DNA of 64,000 nucleotides from Fusobacterium naviforme. GTDB lineage: Bacteria > Bacillota > Clostridia > Lachnospirales > Lachnospiraceae. The position numbers and the translations under genes were made by a program. Below the pieces are notes generated by a model that did no database searches, was not told where the DNA came from, and saw only the letters and a list, made by a program, of their open reading frames with translations. Where the stretch lies: contig PYGH01000001.1 of NCBI GenBank assembly GCA_003014445.1, forward strand, positions 248,001 to 312,000, read 5' to 3'. Below, in pieces: positions 1 to 7,987 of the stretch (its first letter is position 1; each line of letters begins with the position of its first letter).

Positions 1-1
1 G

Positions 2-286
2 AAGAAGGCGGGAGATGGGACCCTGAGCAGTGAGGCTCTCAGTATGAAGGGGGCGCAGGACTGGGTGCAGAAAAATGCGGTGCAGCTTGACTGGGACGAG
101 ACGCTTGGGCAGTATACAGGGAACAGCCGGGCGGAAGATGGAAGCACAGCTTATATCTGGATGGAGGAGGCCCGCTCCATGCAGCTGAAGCTGGATGCTG
201 TGCGCAGTCAAAATATCGCCGGTGTGGCGTGCTGGCGGCTGGGGCTTGAAACGGACGACATGTGGGGGATAGTAGGAAAACAATGA
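2..286 (+). CDS. GH18 glycoside hydrolase, C-terminal fragment
   Basis: The reading frame is open from the window edge (first full codon at base 2) to TGA at 284-286, so the gene is cut at its 5' end. The last residues, with the pattern GVACWRLGLETDDMW, look like the final strand of glycosyl hydrolase family 18 domains, as in YaaH-type spore or cell-wall hydrolases, where this strand ends the TIM barrel. The catalytic DxxDxDxE motif would lie upstream of the window and cannot be checked. The stop overlaps the start of the next gene as ATGA, so the two are probably co-transcribed. The substrate (chitin-like or peptidoglycan glycan) is inferred from family only. Confidence 0.7.
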   Translation, partial: KKAGDGTLSSEALSMKGAQDWVQKNAVQLDWDETLGQYTGNSRAEDGSTAYIWMEEARSMQLKLDAVRSQNIAGVACWRLGLETDDMWGIVGKQ

Positions 287-1017
287 GCAATCTTCAGAAC
301 AAAGTGGCGGAAAATATGTTGTTTGTCGCGGAATTTGCGGCATTGGTATTTGTGATCTTTCTCATTGCGTATGTGGTGGAGAAGAGAATTCATCTGAAAA
401 ATGGCGACAGAGAGCGCATCCTCTCCACGCGGAAGCTGGCGATGATAGGCATCTTCTCTGCCATCAGTGCGGTTCTCATGACGATAGAGCTGCCTGTGCC
501 CTTTGCGCCGCCCTTCTATAAAATAGACCTCTCGGAGCTTCCCATCCTGATCATCTGCTTTGCCTACGGTCCGGTGGCGGGAGTGATGACTGAGTTTATC
601 AAGATACTTCTGAAGCTGGTGATCAAGTCCACCTCAACCGCCTTTGTCGGAGAGCTGGCCAATTTTTCTGTGGGCTGCGCGATGGTTCTGCCGGCAGGGA
701 TTATTTATCTTGAGAAGAAAACGAAGCACATGGCGATGCTCGCCTGCTTCGTGGGTGTGCTCTGCATGACAGTCTTCGGCTCTGCATTTAATGCAGTCTA
801 TCTGCTGCCGAAGTTTTCTGAGCTCTATGGGATGCCGCTCGATGCGATTGTCGGGATGGGCACGGCGATCAATCCAAGAATTGTCAATGTACAGACGATG
901 GCGATTTTTGCCGTGGCGCCGCTGAATCTTTTGAAGGGCGGCATTGACATGCTGCTGACAAGACTTCTGTATAAGCGGCTCAGCGTGATTCTGAAGGACC
1001 GTCCGGGAAGGCGTTAA
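283..1017 (+). CDS. ribU: ECF transporter S component, RibU-like (riboflavin uptake)
   Basis: An integral membrane protein of about 244 residues. It has an N-terminal membrane segment, a basic stretch, then the signature KIDLSELPILI followed by FAYGPVAGVMTEFIK and FVGELANFSVG, which are characteristic of RibU-family substrate-binding subunits of energy-coupling factor transporters. These capture riboflavin and work with a shared EcfAA'T module, which is not in this window. The ATG at 283 is chosen because it overlaps the upstream TGA as ATGA and has an AGGA about 8 nt upstream; an in-frame GTG at 262 has no ribosome site. No FMN riboswitch can be placed here because the upstream sequence is coding, so it is probably read through from the hydrolase gene. 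The longer-than-usual N-terminal segment is unexplained. Confidence 0.82.
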   Translation: MSNLQNKVAENMLFVAEFAALVFVIFLIAYVVEKRIHLKNGDRERILSTRKLAMIGIFSAISAVLMTIELPVPFAPPFYKIDLSELPILIICFAYGPVAGVMTEFIKILLKLVIKSTSTAFVGELANFSVGCAMVLPAGIIYLEKKTKHMAMLACFVGVLCMTVFGSAFNAVYLLPKFSELYGMPLDAIVGMGTAINPRIVNVQTMAIFAVAPLNLLKGGIDMLLTRLLYKRLSVILKDRPGRR

Positions 1018-1018
1018 G

Positions 1019-2113
1019 ATGCGAACCAGCATAATAAAAATTTTGGACAGGGCGCCGGTAGACGCGACGCTCCTTAAGGAGGCAGGTGAGATTCTGAGGC
1101 GCGGCGGACTGGTGGGTTTTCCTACAGAGACGGTCTACGGTCTCGGCGGTAATGCGCTGGATGCGGAGGCCTCTGAGAAGATCTATGCGGCAAAGGGAAG
1201 ACCCAGCGACAATCCGCTGATCGTTCATATCTCCTGCATGGAGGAGCTGCCGCCGCTGGTCGAGGAGATTCCGGAGGCGGCTTATCGTCTCGCGGAGCGC
1301 TTCTGGCCGGGACCGCTCACCATGATACTGAAGAAGAGCGACAGAATTCCGCTTTCCACGAGTGGCGGGCTTGATACAGTGGCCATACGCATGCCGAGCG
1401 ATCCGATTGCAAATGCGCTGATCCGGGAGGCAGGGGTGCCGGTGGCAGCCCCCTCAGCCAACACCTCGGGACGCCCCAGTCCCACCACGGCGCAGCATGT
1501 TGTGGAGGATCTCGACGGCAAGATTGAGATGATCATTGATGGCGGGGCTGTGCAGGTGGGGGTGGAATCCACGATCATAGATCTGACGGAGGCGGTGCCC
1601 GTGCTTCTGCGTCCGGGGGCGGTGACGCTCCCCATGCTGCGTGCTCTGCTGGGAGAGGTCGCAGTGGATCCTGTACTCACGCGTCCCCTGAGTCCGGAGA
1701 TGCATCCGAAGGCGCCGGGCATGAAGTATCGCCACTACGCGCCGCGGGCAGAGATGATACTGGTGGATGGAGAGACAGAGCGGGTGATCACGGAAATACG
1801 CCGGCTTGCGGCAGAGGCGGAAGCTTCCGGAAAACGCGTCGGCATCATCGCGACGGAGGAGACAAGGGAGCGCTATGACGCAGGGGATGTGAAGTGTATC
1901 GGAAGACGCAGCGACGTCGGGAGCATTGCCCACAATCTCTTTGCGGTGCTGCGCGCATTTGACGGCGACGGAGTGGATATTATATATTCGGAAGCTTTCC
2001 CGGAGAGCGACCTGGGACTTGCGGTGATGAACCGCATGAACAAGGCGGCCGGGCATCATCATATCAAGCTGCGGGCGGATGGTACGGAGCTTGAGACAGG
2101 AGGCAGAGGATGA
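1019..2113 (+). CDS. tsaC: Threonylcarbamoyl-AMP synthase (TsaC/Sua5), two-domain form
   Basis: Makes L-threonylcarbamoyl-AMP from threonine, bicarbonate and ATP, the first step of t6A37 tRNA modification. The 364 residues cover the YrdC domain (about 15-205), with GFPTETVYGLG, AAKGRPSDNPLIVH, the AAPSANTSGRPSPT stretch and VGVESTIID. A C-terminal Sua5 domain (about 225-355) follows a linker with MKYRHYAP. This is the long Sua5 architecture rather than the short E. coli TsaC. The ATG at 1019 comes one base after the previous TAA. The end overlaps the dCMP deaminase start by four bases (ATGA), which suggests translational coupling. Confidence 0.93.
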   Translation: MRTSIIKILDRAPVDATLLKEAGEILRRGGLVGFPTETVYGLGGNALDAEASEKIYAAKGRPSDNPLIVHISCMEELPPLVEEIPEAAYRLAERFWPGPLTMILKKSDRIPLSTSGGLDTVAIRMPSDPIANALIREAGVPVAAPSANTSGRPSPTTAQHVVEDLDGKIEMIIDGGAVQVGVESTIIDLTEAVPVLLRPGAVTLPMLRALLGEVAVDPVLTRPLSPEMHPKAPGMKYRHYAPRAEMILVDGETERVITEIRRLAAEAEASGKRVGIIATEETRERYDAGDVKCIGRRSDVGSIAHNLFAVLRAFDGDGVDIIYSEAFPESDLGLAVMNRMNKAAGHHHIKLRADGTELETGGRG

Positions 2114-2604
2114 GCGGAAAGCGTGAGGACTACATCAGCTGGGACGAATATTTTATGGGGGTTGCGATCCTTGCCGCGCGGCGGAGCAAGGATCCGAATA
2201 CACAGGTGGGTGCCTGCATTGTGAGCGAGGACAATAAGATTCTCTCCATGGGCTACAACGGATTTCCGCGGGGCTGCTCGGATGATGAATTCCCATGGGG
2301 GAAGGAGCACGAGGAGGACGATCCCTACAATGCGAAATACCTTTACTCGACACACGGGGAGCTGAACGCGATTCTGAACTATCGCGGCGGCAGCCTGGAG
2401 GGAAGTAAGCTCTATGTGACGCTCTTTCCCTGCAATGAGTGTGCAAAGGCAATTATTCAGAGCGGAATACGGACATTGATCTATGGCGAGGACAAGTATG
2501 AGAATACAGCTGCGGTGCGCGCCAGCAAGCGCATGCTGAATGCAGCGGGTGTGCGCTATTACCGCTACGAGAAGAGCGGGCGGGAGATCAAGATTCTGGT
2601 GTGA
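2110..2604 (+). CDS. comEB: dCMP deaminase
   Basis: Zinc enzyme that deaminates dCMP to dUMP, feeding thymidylate synthesis. The 164-residue protein has the cytidine/deoxycytidylate deaminase signature: STHGELNAI supplies the zinc histidine and catalytic glutamate, and FPCNECAK supplies two cysteine ligands. The upstream GYNGFPRGCSDDEFPWG segment is typical of dCMP deaminases rather than tRNA or cytosine deaminases. The zinc motif reads HGE instead of the more usual HAE, a conservative change. Start ATG overlaps the tsaC stop. The gene appears to end the first transcription unit. Confidence 0.92.
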   Translation: MSGKREDYISWDEYFMGVAILAARRSKDPNTQVGACIVSEDNKILSMGYNGFPRGCSDDEFPWGKEHEEDDPYNAKYLYSTHGELNAILNYRGGSLEGSKLYVTLFPCNECAKAIIQSGIRTLIYGEDKYENTAAVRASKRMLNAAGVRYYRYEKSGREIKILV

Positions 2605-2682
2605 ATGTGGGGGGGATCGCAGCAGAGAGAGCTGTCGTGGATGAGCGGAGCTCTGTTTGAGGCGGCAGCTCAAAGATAATTC

Positions 2683-2711
2683 TTGCGAAATTTTCTGAAC
2701 TGACATAGAAT
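2683..2711 (+). promoter_or_regulatory. Predicted sigma-A promoter for the 2.8-5.1 kb unit
   Basis: TTGCGA (2683-2688) and TAGAAT (2706-2711) are separated by exactly 17 bases, close to TTGACA-17-TATAAT. The site lies about 95 bases before the small membrane peptide, in a stretch without other coding signals. It would start a unit running through the HypE-like protein, Lrp regulator and aminotransferase. Assigned by eye only. Confidence 0.5.
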
Positions 2712-2804
2712 AATACGAAAATCAAAGCTGCCCGGTGATGAGCTCCGGGAGAAAGGAAGCGTCCGGCCGCGGCGGAGCCGACAGACGGATGCGGTGTGAT
2801 CAAA

Positions 2805-2909
2805 ATGAATGACAGAAAGAGAAAGATGATTTCAATCGTAATAGTGGTGATACTCTGCCTCTCCATGGTGCTCGGACTGGCAGCTGCGGGACTCAGCGCA
2901 ATACTTTGA
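2805..2909 (+). CDS. 34-residue single-pass membrane peptide
   Basis: A short frame begins MNDRKRKMISIVIVVILCL and ends LSAIL before TGA. It has a strongly basic N terminus followed by one hydrophobic segment of about 22 residues, the form of a type II small membrane protein. Short basic-plus-TM peptides are common and often unannotated in Bacillota; I do not recognise a specific family, though the DUF4044-like small proteins have a similar layout. No clear Shine-Dalgarno precedes it (GGTGTGATCAAA), which lowers confidence. It sits just downstream of the predicted promoter and 7 bases before the next gene. Confidence 0.45.
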   Translation: MNDRKRKMISIVIVVILCLSMVLGLAAAGLSAIL

Positions 2910-2916
2910 GTACCTG

Positions 2917-3459
2917 ATGGAGCGGGATATTGTAATTGCAGGTTACGCGGGGGAGCGCGGTGCGATCTGTGCTGCCGCAGCGCGGCAAGAGGAGCTGCGC
3001 AGACGCTTTCGTGCAGACTACGCAGCGCAGCTTCTGCAGGGAGCAGCTCCGAAGAGCAAAGAAATACTTGGGAGACTGAGAGCAGCCGGCATAGCCGCAG
3101 AGGAGTATCGCGTGGCGGGAGAGGGCGGCGTGCTCGCGGAGCTGTATCGCATGACGCGTCAGCGGCGCGCCGGACTGCGGCTCTGGCTGAAGCGTATTCC
3201 GCTCCGACAGGACACAACAGAGCTGTGTGAGCTCTACGGGCTGAATCCGTATCGGCTGTACTCGGACTGTGTGATTCTGGTCACGGAGAGCGGCATGCGT
3301 CTTGCAGAGATAGTTGCAACAATGGGCATTCCTGCTGCCTGCGTGGGCTATCTCACGGACGGGCTCGACAAGCTGATCGTAGATAAAGAAGAGACGGAAT
3401 ATCTGAATCGCCCGGAGGTGGATGAGCTCTTCAAGCTGGTTCCGGACGCGATTTTCTGA
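2917..3459 (+). CDS. AIR synthase-related / HypE C-terminal-like protein
   Basis: The 180-residue protein ends with GLNPYRLYSDCVILVT, then GIPAACVGYLTDG, and a closing R-P-E-V-DEL segment. This resembles the C-terminal PurM/HypE-type domain (AIR synthase-related, where NPYRLLSxGxxL recurs). The usual N-terminal ATP-binding half of HypE, ThiL or PurM is absent, being replaced by about 85 residues rich in Arg and Ala. Standalone proteins of this type appear in Lachnospiraceae as hydrogenase-maturation-factor-like hypotheticals. No hydrogenase genes are nearby, so a maturation role is not supported. The ATG at 2917 is the only plausible start; its ribosome site is weak, which might mean coupling to the small upstream peptide. 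Confidence 0.6.
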   Translation: MERDIVIAGYAGERGAICAAAARQEELRRRFRADYAAQLLQGAAPKSKEILGRLRAAGIAAEEYRVAGEGGVLAELYRMTRQRRAGLRLWLKRIPLRQDTTELCELYGLNPYRLYSDCVILVTESGMRLAEIVATMGIPAACVGYLTDGLDKLIVDKEETEYLNRPEVDELFKLVPDAIF

Positions 3460-3472
3460 GAGGAGACAGGCT

Positions 3473-3955
3473 ATGCGTGACAAGATACTGGCAATTCTGG
3501 AGAAGAATGCAAGGATTGATATTCATGAGCTTGCGGCGCTGCTCGGCGAGTCAGAGATCGCTGTGGCAAATGAGATCGCTGATATGGAGAAGGAGAATAT
3601 CATCTGCGGTTATCACACCCTGATCAACTGGGAGAACACCGGAAATGAGAAGGTGCAGGCCCTGATTGAGGTGAAGGTGACCCCACAGAGAGGCATGGGC
3701 TATGATCGCATAGCGGAGCGCATCTACCAGTATAATGAAGTGGATGCGGTCTACCTGATGAGTGGGGCCTTTGATTTTACAGTGCTGCTGGAGGGAAAGA
3801 CCATGCGCGAGGTGGCGCTCTTTGTCGCGGACAAGCTTGCGCCGATTGAATCTGTCACCGGCACTGCCACACATTTTGTGCTGAAGAAGTACAAGGATCA
3901 CGGAACTGTGATGGATGTGGTCAAAGAAGACGAAAGGCAGCTGATTATAGCATGA
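3473..3955 (+). CDS. Lrp/AsnC-family transcriptional regulator
   Basis: A 160-residue protein with an N-terminal winged helix-turn-helix (about 1-55; MRDKILAILEKNARIDIHEL, then the recognition-helix region) and a C-terminal RAM/Lrp ligand domain (about 65-145) with the DAVYLMSGAFDFTVLLEG segment. Family members sense amino acids and often control the adjacent metabolic gene. The ATG at 3473 is preferred over an upstream in-frame start because GAGAGGAGA lies just before it. It overlaps the aminotransferase start (ATGA), as in Bacillus-type Lrp-PatA pairs, so it likely regulates that gene in response to its amino-acid substrate. Confidence 0.88.
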   Translation: MRDKILAILEKNARIDIHELAALLGESEIAVANEIADMEKENIICGYHTLINWENTGNEKVQALIEVKVTPQRGMGYDRIAERIYQYNEVDAVYLMSGAFDFTVLLEGKTMREVALFVADKLAPIESVTGTATHFVLKKYKDHGTVMDVVKEDERQLIIA

Positions 3956-5124
3956 GAGACATCAGAGATGTGCTTGCGAAGAAGGCAGTCGGCATGAAGC
4001 CCTCCGGCATTCGGAAATTTTTTGATATTGTGCGCACCATGGAGGGAGCCATTTCCCTCGGAGTCGGTGAGCCGGATTTTGATACGCCCTGGAATATCCG
4101 CGAGGAGGGCATCTACTCTCTGGAGCGAGGCAGAACCTTTTATACGAGCAATTCCGGGCTGATGGAGCTGAAGACAGAGATCAGCCGCTATTTACAGAGG
4201 CGCTTTGCCGTGTCCTATGATCCGGAGAGAGAGATCACCGTGACAGTCGGCGGCTCGGAGGGAATAGATCTTGCCTGTCGCGCGCTTTTGAACCCGGGGG
4301 ATGAGGTGATCATTCCGCAGCCGAGCTATGTCTCGTACGAGCCCTGCGTGATACTGGCGGATGGAGTTCCTGTGATTGTGGAGCTGAAGGAGGAGAATTG
4401 CTTCAAGCTCACGGCTGAGGAGCTGGAGGCAAAGATCACGCCCAGAACGAAGCTGCTGGTGCTTCCCTTCCCGAACAATCCGACTGGTTCCATTATGCGG
4501 CGCAGTGAGCTGGAGGAGATTGCACGGGTGGTGCAGGAACACGATCTCTATGTCATCTCAGACGAGATCTATACGGAGCTCACCTACACCGGAGAGGCAC
4601 CTGCCTCTATTGTCCAGATACCGGGGATGCAGGAGAGAACTGTGTTAATCAACGGCTTCTCGAAGGCCTATGCGATGACCGGCTGGAGACTGGGCTATGC
4701 CTGTGGTCCCGCTCCGATACTGGAGCAGATGATCAAGGTTCATCAGTATGCGATCATGTGTGCGCCGACGACAAGTCAGTACGCAGCTGTGACGGCTCTC
4801 CGTGACTGTGACGAAGAGGTTGCGCGGATGCGCGAGGCCTATAATCAGCGGAGGCGCTATCTCTTAAAGCGTCTGGAAGAAATGGAAATCCCCTGTTTTG
4901 AGCCGGAGGGCGCATTTTATATCTTCCCGAACATCACAAAATTTGGGCTGAGCAGTGAGGAGTTCTGTACGCGCCTGCTTCAGGAGGAGAAGGTCGCTGT
5001 GGTTCCGGGAAATGCCTTCGGAGACAGCGGAGAGGGCTTTGTGCGTATTTCCTACGCTTATTCCCTAAAGCAGCTGAAGGAGGCGATGGAGCGCATTGAG
5101 CGCTTCGTGGAGAGACTTCGGTAA
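3952..5124 (+). CDS. patA: Class I/II PLP-dependent aminotransferase (PatA-like)
   Basis: A 390-residue fold-type I aminotransferase. Visible landmarks are SLGVGEPDFDTP near the N terminus, FPNNPTGS, the SDEIYTELTY segment with the PLP-contacting Asp and Tyr, and NGFSKAYAMTGWR with the Schiff-base lysine. The distal arginine motif VRISYA is near the C terminus. Length and motifs fit the AspC/PatA group, which transaminates aspartate, aromatic or N-acetyl-diaminopimelate-type substrates; the exact substrate cannot be read from sequence. It is fused by a four-base overlap to the Lrp regulator and is the last gene before a hairpin. Confidence 0.88.
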   Translation: MRDIRDVLAKKAVGMKPSGIRKFFDIVRTMEGAISLGVGEPDFDTPWNIREEGIYSLERGRTFYTSNSGLMELKTEISRYLQRRFAVSYDPEREITVTVGGSEGIDLACRALLNPGDEVIIPQPSYVSYEPCVILADGVPVIVELKEENCFKLTAEELEAKITPRTKLLVLPFPNNPTGSIMRRSELEEIARVVQEHDLYVISDEIYTELTYTGEAPASIVQIPGMQERTVLINGFSKAYAMTGWRLGYACGPAPILEQMIKVHQYAIMCAPTTSQYAAVTALRDCDEEVARMREAYNQRRRYLLKRLEEMEIPCFEPEGAFYIFPNITKFGLSSEEFCTRLLQEEKVAVVPGNAFGDSGEGFVRISYAYSLKQLKEAMERIERFVERLR

Positions 5125-5158
5125 GCAAAGTATTCAAAATAAGAAAGCAGACAGAATA

Positions 5159-5186
5159 GGAACCGCGGCTTTTAAGCTGCGGTTCC
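5159..5186 (+). terminator. Hairpin after the aminotransferase gene
   Basis: GGAACCGCGGC and GCTGCGGTTCC pair over 11 bases (one G-U) around a TTTTAA loop, 34 bases after the aminotransferase stop. The downstream sequence is TGTAAAATT, so the U-tract is poor. It is probably the terminator of the plus-strand unit, possibly working with the next hairpin. Confidence 0.5.
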
Positions 5187-5189
5187 TGT

Positions 5190-5232
5190 AAAATTAAAAG
5201 ATAAGGGGCATGTCCATTGCGACACGCCCCTT
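5190..5232 (-). terminator. Rho-independent terminator for the minus-strand repeat protein
   Basis: Read on the minus strand, AAGGGGCGTGTC and GACATGCCCCTT form a 12-base stem with one G-U pair, followed by ATCTTTTAATTTTA. It lies just after the stop codon of the secreted repeat protein, the expected place for its terminator. Confidence 0.7.
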
Positions 5233-5248
5233 ATGCCATGTGGTTTTA

Positions 5249-6301
5249 TCAGTTTCTTGTCTGACCGTCCCAGACACCGTTTGCGTCTACATAATACTTG
5301 CCGTTGTCTACCCACTGACTGGTGAGCATGCGTCCGTAGCTGCTGTCATTTGCAGTGCTGAGCCAGTACCACTTGTGAGAGAAGGGACTCTCGAGCCATC
5401 CGGACTTCATGTAGCCGTGCTGGTTGAAGTAGTACCAGTAGCCGTCGATCTCCTGCCAGTTGTTGGTGGTGTAGGAGCGGTCAGCGTTGCAGTACCACCA
5501 GCCGTTATTGTCCTTCAGCCATGCGCCCTTCTGAGATCCCTTGTTGCCCGGACCGCCATTGCCGTTATTGGAGCTGTTACCGGAATTTCTTGAGATCTTT
5601 CCGCCGAGATCCTTCAGTACATCCTCGTCGACATCGAAATCATCGGACTCAGTCCACTGTCCCTTGTAGCTGCCGGCGATGGCACGAACCTTGACGGTGT
5701 AGTTGCCCTTGCCGTTTGCACGGATGTCGCTGCGGAAGTCATACTCTGTGTTGCTGGTGGTAATGGTGTTCTTTGTGGAAGAGCCGCGGAGCAGCTTCAC
5801 TTCATACTTATCGGCGTCACTCGCCTGCTCCCACTCGACAGAGCCGTCATCATCATCGCTCCAGCTGACATCGCCGACCTCGAGCGCGGACTCATTGGTG
5901 CTGCCGATCTTCGGAAGTGTCAGAGTTACAGTCATGGTGGAGTTGTTCGCGTTCGTCTTGGTTACGTAAGCTTCGTCTCCGCTCAGGGTGACATTGCTCT
6001 TTGAGATGCCCTTGAAGCTGTACTCCCTCTCCGCCTTCAGCTTGAGGGTGACCTTCGGCCTCTTGCCGTACTCCGTGTTGGAGATGCCGCTTACGTTGAT
6101 ATCGGACACGCCGTCGCTGTTGCATTCCACATCGACATCGGATTTCGACATACCGTGGGAGAGATCGTATTTTACCTCAATGCTGACATCCTTGATCGGA
6201 TCCTTGGTTGCAGCAAGGGCAGTCGTTCCCATTCCAAAAAGCATCATGGCAGCAGTCAGGAGTACCGGAACCGCGCTGGAGTAGAATCTCTTTTTTGTCA
6301 T
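5249..6301 (-). CDS. Secreted cell-wall-binding repeat protein with beta-sandwich region
   Basis: A 350-residue exported protein. A signal peptide (about 1-31, ending TTALAA) is followed by two beta-rich segments, the second (about 140-220) resembling a fibronectin type III fold, then a Gly/Asn/Ser linker. The last 90 residues hold CW_binding_1-type repeats (GWWYCN, GYWYYFNQHG, HKWYWLS, GKYYVDANG). These aromatic repeats bind choline or related wall glycans in pneumococcal-type proteins. No catalytic domain is recognisable, so an adhesin or structural surface role is inferred. AGGAGG lies about 8 bases before the ATG. A WalR-like direct repeat is upstream. It lies in tandem with the related gene at 6434-7228. 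Confidence 0.82.
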   Translation of the reverse strand: MTKKRFYSSAVPVLLTAAMMLFGMGTTALAATKDPIKDVSIEVKYDLSHGMSKSDVDVECNSDGVSDINVSGISNTEYGKRPKVTLKLKAEREYSFKGISKSNVTLSGDEAYVTKTNANNSTMTVTLTLPKIGSTNESALEVGDVSWSDDDDGSVEWEQASDADKYEVKLLRGSSTKNTITTSNTEYDFRSDIRANGKGNYTVKVRAIAGSYKGQWTESDDFDVDEDVLKDLGGKISRNSGNSSNNGNGGPGNKGSQKGAWLKDNNGWWYCNADRSYTTNNWQEIDGYWYYFNQHGYMKSGWLESPFSHKWYWLSTANDSSYGRMLTSQWVDNGKYYVDANGVWDGQTRN

Positions 6302-6389
6302 TTGGTTATCCTCCTAAGATGTTCGTTCATAATATTTATCTGATGCTTTGATCTTATACGAAAAAGCAGAAAAAATATAGCGATTTGCA

Positions 6390-6406
6390 CTTACATTTAC
6401 CTTACA
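6390..6406 (-). promoter_or_regulatory. WalR(YycF)-type box upstream of the repeat protein gene
   Basis: On the minus strand the site reads TGTAAGGTAAATGTAAG: two TGTAAG half-sites with five bases between them, an 11-base period. This matches the direct-repeat layout TGTWAH-N5-TGTWAH known for the WalR/PhoP-subfamily regulator, except for G at the last position of each half. It lies about 90 bases before the start codon, ahead of a TATAAG element at about 6354-6359. Identical half-sites and spacing recur before the gene at 53180. Confidence 0.6.
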
Positions 6407-6433
6407 AAATCTACAAGGCTTGAAGAATTTCTG

Positions 6434-7228
6434 TCATTCTTTGTATTTTCCCGTAACATCTACGCTGTAGCCGTCAGGCGTGGTCGCATCGACCAGCATC
6501 GCACCGTCCGCGCCGAGGTAGTACCAGACGCCAGATTCGCTTTCGCTCTTCATCCATGCGGAAGATAGCATGATTCCTTCTTGATCGGAGCAGTACCACT
6601 TTCCGGAGACCTCATACCAGCCGGTGCGGCGTGTACCGTCCGCGTTCAGATAGATCCAGTGTCCGTCGGACAGCTGCTGCCAGCCGCCTGCAGGAATTCC
6701 GGGGCCCTTTGGGCTGTTGTTGCCTGCAGAGCTGCTGCCTGTCTGCTGACTTGCGGAGCTCTTCTCGCTCTCCCGGCTGTTTTTGAACTCCTCGCTCTTT
6801 CGCTTTTCACGGATCAGGGAGAGATCCTCGGAGTAGATGGTTTCCTTCGCCCACATGCTGGCATAATCCTGCCCCCGGGCCCGCTTCTTGCAAGTGACAA
6901 CCACGTAGTAGGTGCCGGAGCCCTTTTTGAGAATCTTTTCTGTGACATCTGCCTGTTCAGCATTATAGCCTACAGTCTCTGTATTTCCGACCTTGTTCTT
7001 TGCCTTGAAGTCTTTGGAGCTGTACAGCTGGACGCTGTAGCTGCACTTGCTGTCACCGACGGACCAGATCACGAGTATGCGGTCATCGGACACATCAAAG
7101 GCCACGTCAGAGACGGAGTAATCCTCCTCCTCATCCTCGTCCTTTTGCTTTGCAAGCGCGGTCATGCCCATGGAGAGAGCCAGAAGGCAGCAGAGAAGCA
7201 GGGAAAAAAGCTGTTTAAATTTTTTCAT
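6434..7228 (-). CDS. Secreted cell-wall-binding repeat protein with FN3-like domain
   Basis: A 264-residue exported protein with signal peptide MKKFKQLFSLLLCCLLALS ending near ALAK. It then has an acidic patch (DEDEEEDY), a beta-sandwich segment of about 95 residues resembling a fibronectin type III domain, a Ser/Lys-rich linker, and three or four CW_binding_1-type repeats (GHWIYLNADG, GKWYCSDQEG, GVWYYLGADG). The start at 7228 is chosen because GACGGAGGTTACC precedes that ATG; the longer frame upstream lacks a ribosome site and would add a non-signal extension. It shares architecture with its downstream neighbour, so the pair may be an old duplication. Function beyond surface attachment is unknown. 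Confidence 0.8.
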   Translation of the reverse strand: MKKFKQLFSLLLCCLLALSMGMTALAKQKDEDEEEDYSVSDVAFDVSDDRILVIWSVGDSKCSYSVQLYSSKDFKAKNKVGNTETVGYNAEQADVTEKILKKGSGTYYVVVTCKKRARGQDYASMWAKETIYSEDLSLIREKRKSEEFKNSRESEKSSASQQTGSSSAGNNSPKGPGIPAGGWQQLSDGHWIYLNADGTRRTGWYEVSGKWYCSDQEGIMLSSAWMKSESESGVWYYLGADGAMLVDATTPDGYSVDVTGKYKE

Positions 7229-7429
7229 GGTAACCTCCGTCAAATGTTCATGGAAGCAGTGTGTATCGACTCTCCGGTCTGTCCGGATGGCGATCTGTAC
7301 ATTAGCAAAGTATAACATAAAATAGTTTTTATATAAATAAATATCACTTTTCTGTTCTATCATATATTATGAAAGAAAATATCCAGGACAGGGACAACAA
7401 ACAGAAAAGTAAAAAGACAGGAGGGGAAA

Positions 7430-7963
7430 ATGCAGTATACAGCGCATTACGCGTCCCCACTCGGCGGGATCACACTCGGCAGTGACGGACAGGCCCTGAC
7501 GGGACTCTGGTTTGATGGTCAGAAATACTTCGCAGATACGCTTGAGAGAGAGCATGAGGAAAGAGAACTCTCTGTTTTCAGAGAGACGAAGAGATGGCTG
7601 GATATTTATTTCAGCGGCAAGGCGCCGGACTTCACACCGGAACTGGAGCTGATGTGCTCTGAATTCCGAAGAGCGGTCTGGCAGGTCTTGCTGACAATTC
7701 CATATGGGCATATCATGAGCTATGGAGAGATTGCTGGAAGGATCGCCTCCGAACAGGGGCTGGAGCATATGTCTGCGCAGGCAGTCGGTGGAGCGGTCGG
7801 GCATAACGCCATATCACTTATTATACCCTGTCACAGAGTTGTTGGCGGAAACGGGAGCCTGACCGGGTATGCCGGAGGCATAGATAAAAAGATATGGCTT
7901 CTTCAGCATGAGGGCGTGGATATGGGCGGTCTGTTCAGGCCCGGGCACAGTACGGCACCGTGA
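7430..7963 (+). CDS. ogt: Methylated-DNA--protein-cysteine methyltransferase
   Basis: Suicide repair enzyme that moves the methyl group of O6-methylguanine in DNA to its own cysteine. The 177-residue protein has the small N-terminal domain, the DNA-binding helix region (FRRAVWQVLLTIPYGHIMSYGEIA) and the IIPCHRVVG active-site motif with the acceptor cysteine intact. The AGGAGGGG ribosome site is 4 bases before the ATG. It is monocistronic, divergent from the repeat protein genes. A second family member that lacks the cysteine lies at 54912-55235. Confidence 0.93.
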   Translation: MQYTAHYASPLGGITLGSDGQALTGLWFDGQKYFADTLEREHEERELSVFRETKRWLDIYFSGKAPDFTPELELMCSEFRRAVWQVLLTIPYGHIMSYGEIAGRIASEQGLEHMSAQAVGGAVGHNAISLIIPCHRVVGGNGSLTGYAGGIDKKIWLLQHEGVDMGGLFRPGHSTAP

Positions 7964-7987
7964 GGTGTATTTTTAAGAAAAATTACA

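Noticed and set aside
262-282. Earlier GTG start for the RibU-like gene
   Set aside because: The ATG at 283 overlaps the upstream stop and has an AGGA spaced correctly; the GTG has no ribosome site.
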